From: Fallopia convolvulus
Taxonomy: Eukaryota; Streptophyta; Magnoliopsida; Caryophyllales; Polygonaceae
Assembly (NCBI GenBank): GCA_964016875.1
Contig: OZ024735.1
Location: 13,245,699-13,309,698, forward strand
Length of the DNA stretch: 64,000 bases
Direction of reading: 5' to 3'
Below, piece by piece: positions 57,551-64,000 of this stretch (position 1 is its first letter; each line of letters begins with the position of its first letter). A program made the translations under genes and the position numbers. Below the pieces are notes generated by a model that was not told the DNA's origin, did not search any database, and saw only the letters and a list, made by a program, of their open reading frames with translations.

Positions 57551-59470
57551 TCAAAGGGCAGTATCATCATCATCATCATCATCGTGGCGTCCATGACCAC
57601 TCCATTGGCCGGCCTCTGGCGGGGGCCATTGTCCTCCTAGATCAATCATAGATCTCCTAATGGCCTCGTGCAGATCTCGATCGGGAGCCATAGCGAAGGG
57701 TGTAAGATAACCCACAACACGCTGCATGCGTCCTAAATATATCTGCTCTGCAATCTGTGGACTCACGTACATATGAGTACGAGGCTCATACTGCGCCATA
57801 TAATCTGAGGAAGAAGCCGATGGGTCATCCGTCACTGGAGGTCCCTTGAGGTCTAGACTAATGGAGTGGAAGTTCTGTGCATCCCAAACCCACCGAGACG
57901 CATCATAGTCCACTATGTAACTCCGTACGGATGCTGGTCGTGCGGCAGTGCAAGGGATGATAGGCCGACGTGGTATTTGCTGCACACGACGGTACTGCCT
58001 AGCAGCTCGATCAGGCATGTACGACTCTGAGATATCAAGAACAGATATCACGCCGTGGAAACTTGAAGGTGCTAGAGTGTCATTGAAATCTAACACTCCG
58101 AACGGCGACCAATGAACCTAAAGCATAACATTTTTAATATAGATTATGTAATAAACAAAACAATATTTATAAGTTGTATTTTGTATGTACTTACATCTCT
58201 CGCAATCATATGATCGAGCTCCGCTCTGAAGTTGCGCGTAGTATCAACTGATCCACCATCGCCCCATCTCGCAGCCCACGGTGCATCGCCTCCCCAAGCC
58301 GGATCGTCAACAAGGCGAAAAGCTGGGAAGTACAAGAAGATCCAAGCCTACATAGAAATTATAGGAGAATTATAAACTTGTATAATGTACATAATTGACA
58401 TATTAGAAACAATCACTTACTTGTAAGAGAGTGGTACAAACAACCATCTGACGGGAGCCCGATCGTGTGCACTCACCGAACCCTCGGTACAAATAAGCAA
58501 GCACGGCTGAACCCCATGACATGTCATCCATTGCCATGACATCACGCACTAAGCTGATATATGAAAGAGGAATCCGATGTTGTGACCTGTCTGGAAATAA
58601 TGTGGACGCCAGTAGAAACATCAGAAAACCCGCTGCTGGAATCTTCGGATCAGCCCGCTCATGTATCCACTTCCCGCATACGTCCTTCAGAGCTGAATGT
58701 GTGATCCATCCCTTATCATAGTTGTTGTTGAACCACTCATCATCCAACCCAAACAACTCCATAAATTGTGAGATCTGCAGCTCCCTCAACTCTCCCTGCA
58801 TCTCCATCAATCCTGAGACCGAGGATAAGTGTCACATCATGCAGCGTGATCGTCATCTCTCCCCAAGGCATATGGAACGAGCTCGCCTCTGGCTGCCATC
58901 GCTCGAGAAATGCCACAATCAACGGAGTATGAATGCGGATTATACATGAGGTCCGGTAGATGAGCAAGTCCACTATGCCTAACTATGTTAATCCACTCGC
59001 CCTCCCCAGTCGGCACCCAACCAGACAACTGGGAAGTACGTCCATGAATCCTAAACCCACACGCTCCTATGCAATAATAATCCTAATAAGATCAAATGAA
59101 TAAAAGGAGGTTAATAAAAGTATACAGATAAATAACGTACCCGGCCAGCATAGATGTGGTGGGCGACATGCTCCTCAAATCCAAATAGCAAATCCGGTAT
59201 CTACGGGCCACCGGGTACAAGACCGGTTAGAAACGGACGAATGTTGAGCCCGTCGGCTCGTGACCTACGTCCCTGGCTAGACGAAGCACCAACTGGAGTC
59301 GTAGCATCTCCACCGCATGTAGCCTCGACCTGAGTACTATGAGTCCGACCTCGGCCTCTAGCGCGAGACCGTGAAGACTGACTCGCAGTCCTCGACCGTC
59401 GAGCCTGACTCCCATGCGTCAACGTCGGATCCTCTACTGCCTCATCCTCCGGCTCAGCACTATGAATCAT
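57551..59470 (-). pseudogene. plant mobile domain (PMD/MAIN-like) gene, broken
   Basis: Minus-strand exons about 59470-59141, 59066-58421, 58347-58195 and 58117-57551 have good GT/AG borders. Exon 1 has Arg/Ser repeats and FLTGLVPGGP, then a TAG. Exon 2 has SGWVPTGEGEWINIVRHSGL, a frameshift, AFLERWQPEASSFHMPWGEM followed by TITLHDVTLILGL (the PMD core), another frameshift, then WITHSALKDV. Exon 3 has AWIFLYFPAFRLVDD. Exon 4 has HWSPFGVL and ends with a run of Asp. PMD proteins are known both as host silencing factors (MAIN, MAIL1) and as passengers of MULE and gypsy elements. It converges on the transposase gene. Confidence 0.8.
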
Positions 59471-59529
59471 AACTGGCTGTGAAGAGCACCGTCGATGCTG
59501 CCTAGTATATCTGAACGGTTTCTGCTCGG

Positions 59530-59907
59530 TGAGTCTTTCATATCTCCAATCCAAACTTGTTCTCTTGTTAAGTTTTTGTTCGGAGACTGAAGTAAGAAAG
59601 TTGCTTGTATGCCTAAAATTGAAGAACTCTCTTTTCCCGTCCCGTATAGCTTGAATGCTTGATTGTATATCTGAACGCTGTTTGCCGTTTGAAATAAACT
59701 TAAATTGAGCTTGTGCCACAACTGGATAGCTGATGAATTGGAAGAATTTTTGTTGGTTTTAGAGGCAATTTAGGGCAGCTTATTGAATATTGATCATCTC
59801 TTGTGGTTGGAGTTTTATCATTCTTGGATTATTCTAGTTTTACTGTTTGAATGTCATGTAGAAAATTTCCAAACTTTACTTAACACACTTTCTTTTTGTG
59901 GCAACAG
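59530..59907 (+). other. probable TRM61 intron and MULE boundary
   Basis: A strong 5' splice site, GCTCG|GTGAGTC near 59520-59526, would leave codon phase suited to the exon at 59908, and TCTGCTCG fits the end of the usual SAR before EDFEKTGL. Only about a dozen exon bases precede it before PMD-related sequence begins, so the MULE boundary lies near 59490-59515. A minus-strand frame across this intron is a shadow. Confidence 0.4.
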
Positions 59908-60516
59908 GGAGGATTTTGAGAAGACGGGTTTAAGTAGCTTAATTACAGTAGGAGTTAGAGATATTCCGGGTGAGGGGTTTCCCGATGAGTTTGTAGGGCG
60001 TGCAGATGCAGTGTTTCTAGATTTGTCGGGGCCATGGCTGGCGATCCCTTCTGCTGCAAAAATGTTGAAGCCCGACGGGGTTATATGCTCCTTCTCCCCC
60101 TGCATTGAGCAAGTATCGCGATCTTGTGATACTCTGAGCACTAACTTCACTGGTAATACTTTTCTTCTCTTGAGATTCTTGTACTTAACTTCTGAATGAT
60201 ACAAAGCTCTAGGTTTTGGGTTATGCAGTGTAAGAATCTGTACTTTGGGGTGTTTGTCATCCGTTTTCTTTTTTCTTTTTCTGTAGATATAAAGACATTT
60301 GAGGTGCTCCTTCGTACATACGAAGTGGAAGAAATCAGAACGGAATCCTCCTCCGAAAGTGGTGGATATGGAGGTGGTAGCTCCTATCTTCGCCCATGCA
60401 AGAAGAGACAACGATCTACAACAGACAAAAGCAATTCCTTAGAGGCCTCAAGCAAGGGGCCACACCGGCTATCTGACTTTTGCAAGACTCAAATCACCAA
60501 TATAAATGACGATTGA
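59908..60516 (+). pseudogene. TRM61: TRM61 (tRNA m1A58 methyltransferase catalytic subunit), 3' exons only
   Basis: The TRM6-TRM61 complex methylates A58 of tRNA in the nucleus using S-adenosylmethionine. Exon 59908-60152 reads EDFEKTGLSSLITV, then ADAVFLDLSGPWLAI and KPDGVICSFSPCIEQV, diagnostic for TRM61. The intron has GT at 60153 and ends TGTAG at 60286. The last exon continues DIKTFEVLLRTYEVEEIRTE and a low-complexity tail to TGA 60514-60516. The frame is intact across both exons. The Rossmann SAM-binding N-terminal half is absent: the sequence to the left is MULE. It is either a host gene broken by the MULE or a captured fragment. Confidence 0.75.
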
Positions 60517-62000
60517 AGTTGTGTGCCTTTTGGGAGGATTCCGATCCTAAGCTGTTTTGATCTTTGATTCGTAGATTCTTATGACACAAAGAGGGCCTGT
60601 TTTCATCTTTGATTTGGTTGTGCAAATTTCTGAGCTGCTTCCATACAGCAAGCATGCCGGTATACATGACATATCTTCCTTGATGCGTATGCAATATCGT
60701 CTAGCTCTGTATAGTAAGCTTGTAGTAGCACTGAATATCCATATGCACCCCAGCAACAGCACACTGGCAAGTTGATGCAACACCCCTAAAGACATATTAT
60801 AGGAGGAAAATTAAAATTCCTATCTAAGAACTGCTAGAATATTTTAGGAGTATCCTTATATAAAGCATTTATCTGGAAATATCTTAATACTTTTGGAGTT
60901 TTCATGTCTAGAATGTTTTTGTGCTATTGTGTATTTTTTGAAACTAGAGTAAGAGAATTCCTTCCTCGAGTTATTTTTTTATACAATGAGCTACTAGCTC
61001 ATTATTAGTCCACCTTGAAAGAACAAGGCTAGTTGGAAAAGTAGCTCATTATTAGGCTACGTTGAAAGAACAAGGCTAGTTGGAAAATGCTCCAAAAAGA
61101 AAAACGCCAAATCCAAATCCCCCAATCTCTTCCTCACCTCATCTCTATTTACTCTAAACCTTTCCCAAACCTTTGGTGAATGGCTTTGTCGCATAAACTA
61201 CGAAGTGATTTGGTTCGATTCTACCTACGAATTGAGAACCAAACCCGAGGAAACGAAATCTTATGATTTCAATGGTGAAGAAACAATTTTGACTCAAGGG
61301 CGAGAAGCCCCTACAAATTTATGGGTGAGAAGCCCCTTTTGATTCATCAGCTAGAAGCTCCTCACACTGCTTTATCAAATCCAAACTTGTTTTTTTCCCT
61401 TTCCCATATCTGATGCAAAGTTGGGTAGATCTGATGCAAAGTTGGGTAGATCCGACTCCCTTCGGCTCTAATCTTTTTGATAAGAAAAACTTCCTTGAAC
61501 AAAATTTCTTCTTTGAACTTGATTTAGTAATAGAAACTTTTTAATTGGATCATATCCGGTGTTTGGTGGTTAGTGGTGGTCGGTGTTGACGGCAATTCCG
61601 TCTTCGGCGACGTCCTTCCCAACTCAGCCTTGCTGACGTTGACTTTTAGTTGTCGGTCTTCGTCGTCAACTTTTCGCCCACCCTGCCACCGACAACTTCA
61701 TCGATGCTCCGCGCTCCATCGCCGATATGACCTCTGAGTAGACACCAAAAGTAGAAAAAGGAAAAAGGAAAAAGAAAAAAGAAAAAAAAAGAAAATTTTG
61801 CTTGGAAAGCAAGCTTGGAATATCAAAATCAAAATATAATAAAATACTAAATAATGATATGGATATTTTGAGTTTTTTTACTTGCGAGGCAAGTAATATT
61901 TACTTGAGGAGCAAGTTTTCTGTCTACTTGTGTTGCAAGTAAATAATTGTGTTTTACTTGTAAGGCAAGTTTGACTTCTTTTCTTGCAGGTGAGCTTGGG
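60517..62000. other. non-coding region right of TRM61
   Basis: The start is probably TRM61 3' untranslated sequence. A 45-bp tandem repeat lies at 60996-61040 and 61043-61087. The segment 61090-61740 is moderately GC-rich but shows no recognisable gene. Palindromic ACTTG-CAAGT units follow at 61800-61970. Confidence 0.5.
61800..61970. repeat. five short palindromes ACTTG-N5-CAAGT
   Basis: GCTTGGAAAGCAAGC (61800-61814), then ACTTGCGAGGCAAGT (61880), ACTTGAGGAGCAAGT (61902), ACTTGTGTTGCAAGT (61926) and ACTTGTAAGGCAAGT (61956), each with 5-bp arms and a 5-bp variable loop. Confidence 0.85.
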
Positions 62001-62059
62001 GCTTATTTATGTACTATATATCCGAGGAGTTGGAGCTGAGTTTGGCATTGGACCGAGTT

Positions 62060-62368
62060 GTATTGAGCCAGGTAGCTTGGTGCTCTAAGGCTTCTGAATA
62101 TCCTTCATCTCGGTGGAGGGAACGTGAGTTGTCTATTCCGCACGCCCAAGAGGGATCGAACTGTTGCCTGCGACACTATTCTTATAGTGCTTTACTCACC
62201 CCGATCTCACACTCATCTTAGTTCTTATTTTTCAAGGATCTATACTTTTCATAGCTTTTCCTGCTTATTTGTTACTCATTTAGCCGTCCAGGGCTGTCGT
62301 TTTCTTACGGCCTCTCAGATTACCAAGCATGTTTGGTATTTCGAATTCTTACCTTATCAAAAAAAACA
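62060..62368 (+). mobile_element. possible tRNA-derived SINE
   Basis: TAGCTTGGTGC near 62072 resembles a Pol III A box, and GGGATCGAAC near 62153 a B box. The sequence ends ACCTTATC followed by a run of A at 62359-62366. Length and order suit a plant SINE. The A-to-B distance is longer than usual, and I found no target duplication. Confidence 0.35.
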
Positions 62369-62693
62369 AGGTCAATCTAAATCAACATAGTGGATGATCT
62401 TTAAAAAATGCAACAATAGAGGATAATGAAAAATAAACTCCCTAAAATTACAAATACTTGAATCTTGAGCAGAAGAAACTTGAAGATAGAACGAAGCCAC
62501 TTGACGGCAATGAGTAACATTGACTTGTCTTCTGGCTAAAAAGTCAGTCGTTGCATTACTCTCCCTAAAACAATGGAAAAAAAACCATGTCTTGAAACCC
62601 CAACAACAAATTTCTAATCTCCTTAACTAAAAAATTAATTTCCCAAGGCATTTTCCAAGTATTTTTTAAAGAATTAATTAGAACTAAATTATC

Positions 62694-63122
62694 TCATTCT
62701 ATTATAAGGCGATTAATATTGAGTGTGACTGCTACCTTGAGACCTTCTAGCAAGGCAACTGCCTCAACCTGGAGAATAGACATAGGATTAATTATTTTAC
62801 GATCAAGATTTAAAATATTATTATCATGATTTCTTATAATAAAGCCTATAAATGTATTAGAACTAGTCTGTTTTGATGCATTAAAATTCAATTTAGCCCA
62901 TTGAATTGGTGGTTTTCTCCAAACTGCATTCGATCTTTTTTTACAAGTAGTAATCTTTTTATGACATTTTTTAGCATTTGCTAAGACCCACAACGAGTGT
63001 TCTCTTACAGCCAATTCACAAGGAAATAAATTCGAACCAATTGTTGAATGATTAAATATAAATTGCGTTTCTATGGTTCTGAAAATACCACCAAAGGTAG
63101 CATGGAATATCTCCATTACCAT
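62694..63122 (-). pseudogene. LINE ORF2, RNase H-like C-terminal domain
   Basis: The frame contains PIQWAKLNFNASKQTSSNTF, then GFIIRNHDNNIL and QVEAVALLEGLKVAVTLNIN, matching the RVT_3 RNase H-like domain in which Asp/Glu residues coordinate metal. The first Asp position (usually N-x-D-G) reads N-A-S here. The frame continues from the zf-RVT region after a frameshift. Confidence 0.72.
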
Positions 63123-63829
63123 TTGATTTTAAAGTTGAAATTAAATTATCAATGAAACATTCCGTAAAGGAAAAATTAAATGTAACTTTTAACTTATATT
63201 CTAGACTTGATAACATTTTGAGGGTAAAAGGGCATTGGAAAAAAATATGATTTAAAGTTTCATTTTGTGAATTACAAAGCAAACAAGTAGTATGGCCAGA
63301 ATTATAAAATCTATTAAGTCTTTCTGTTGTTGTCTGACAATCTGTACAAGCTATCCAAATGAAATTTTGTATTTTAGGCGGAATATTTAATTTCCAAATC
63401 CTCGAAAAGCCTGTTAAAGGTAAATTTCTCATTGAAGTAATTAAATCAGAAGCAGACTTTACTGAAAAAGAACCATCAGAAGAGGGGGTCCAAATGATTG
63501 AGTCTTGTATGTCAGAAAAAAGGAATGAAAATTGCAGAAATTTTAATGACAATCCAAGATGGCAAAATACAATTTATTGCCTAAATATCCCAAGTTTTAT
63601 TTGGAAGAATAAAGTGCGCCACTTTTAAATTATAATCTATGTTATCAAAATATTCTACTAAGTTCGAGTTTCCTAACCACACATCAAACCAAAAGTTTAT
63701 ATTTAACCCATTACCTACCAACCATATAATTCCTTTGCAAAAAGGTCCCTTATATTTAGTAAACGAACTACCAAGATGACGATTTATGTTTATAATTACA
63801 AATATGTTGACCGTGCAAGTATTTTTCAT
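63052..63829 (-). pseudogene. LINE ORF2, zf-RVT region
   Basis: 63829-63581 holds WLVGNGLNINFWFDVWLG, the segment usual just before zf-RVT. After a frameshift, 63552-63052 holds DSIIWTPSSDGSFSVKSASD, IWKLNIPPKIQNFIW and CLLCNSQNETLNHIFFQCP, a clear zf-RVT zinc-binding domain. Frameshifts show it is dead. Confidence 0.78.
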
Positions 63830-64000
63830 TAATTACTTTTACCCAATAGTTAGACGAATCAATTAAAAGTTTCCACAATAATTTCATTTGAAGGGCAATA
63901 TTATTATTATAAGCAGTTCACAAACTAATACCCTCATTTTCTTTGGGAGTGCAAATTTTGTCCCAACTTAAAAGAGGATGGTGATTAGGAGTATATTTGT

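Larger units (their letters stand above)
62440..64000 (-). mobile_element. 3' end of a third LINE
   Basis: The minus-strand sequence enters from beyond the right edge and ends near 62440. It contains the region after reverse transcriptase, the zf-RVT domain and an RNase H-like domain, with frameshifts near 63090 and 63560. The reverse transcriptase core would lie outside the window. Confidence 0.75.

Noticed and set aside
59471..59719. Extra N-terminal exon of the PMD gene
   Set aside because: The open frame continues antisense over the TRM61 intron. PMD similarity begins only near 59470-59200, so the extension is fortuitous.
62060..62170. A tRNA gene suggested by the GGGATCGAAC B-box-like string
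   Set aside because: No cloverleaf can be formed and the A-to-B distance is too long; a SINE is the more likely source.

Overview
The window looks like plant nuclear DNA, probably eudicot, from transposon-dense and partly heterochromatic sequence. I see no intact conventional host gene. The only clear host-type coding sequence is the last two exons of a tRNA m1A58 methyltransferase catalytic-subunit gene (TRM61-like, 59908-60516). Almost everything else is nested transposable elements, most of them non-autonomous and decayed. The plant assignment rests on Athila-type gag and ORF-1 proteins, tRNA-Asp primer sites, MuDR-type (MULE) transposases with SWIM fingers, a plant mobile domain (PMD) gene, DUF4283/CCHC plant LINE ORF1s and hAT MITE structure.

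Layout. 1-801: LTR-like fragment on the minus strand. 802-3917: 3' internal part of an Athila-like element with an intact aspartic protease. 3918-4977 plus 15195-15440: its LTR, split by a complete 10.2-kb sister element (4978-15189; LTRs, tRNA-Asp PBS, gag, ORF-1-like gene, PPT, 5-bp TSD TTGAC). 15443-16735: a second LTR of the outer family followed by its own PBS, so two LTRs sit head to tail. 17036-18650: unassigned. 18660-22000 and 22240-24160: two minus-strand LINE remnants, the second carrying a perfect hAT MITE. 24161-27350: A-rich upstream tract. 27545-33762: a MULE with decayed mudrA and long TIRs but no catalytic core. 33835-42930: a related short MULE, split by a 7.6-kb minus-strand LTR element of unrecognised lineage (35254-42889). 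42944 to about 51180: a train of AT-rich inverted-repeat elements separated by (TA)n, with a recent 1.5-kb tandem duplication. 51200-59500: a composite MULE with a small ubiquitin-like ORF, a four-exon transposase fused to an OTU-type protease, and a convergent PMD gene. 59500-60516: TRM61 3' exons. 60517-62440: non-coding, with a possible SINE. 62440-64000: 3' end of a third minus-strand LINE.

The strongest unexplained signal is short GC-rich palindromes. Three related Athila-like families each carry a repeated 10-mer TCG-NNNN-CGA with a family-specific centre (TTAA, GTAC, GGCC), usually in pairs about 21 bp apart, in coding and non-coding sequence alike. The composite MULE carries 26 copies of a CCGTWACGG palindrome in five arrays with an almost exact 24-bp period, one array in each main non-coding interval. 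The 7.6-kb LTR element carries ten GGCGCGCC sites. These are read directly from the sequence; their function is unknown. The second signal is the gene set of the composite MULE: transposase-OTU, a SUMO-like small protein and a PMD protein. The third is a spliced gene in the 7.6-kb element whose first exon lies inside the LTR.
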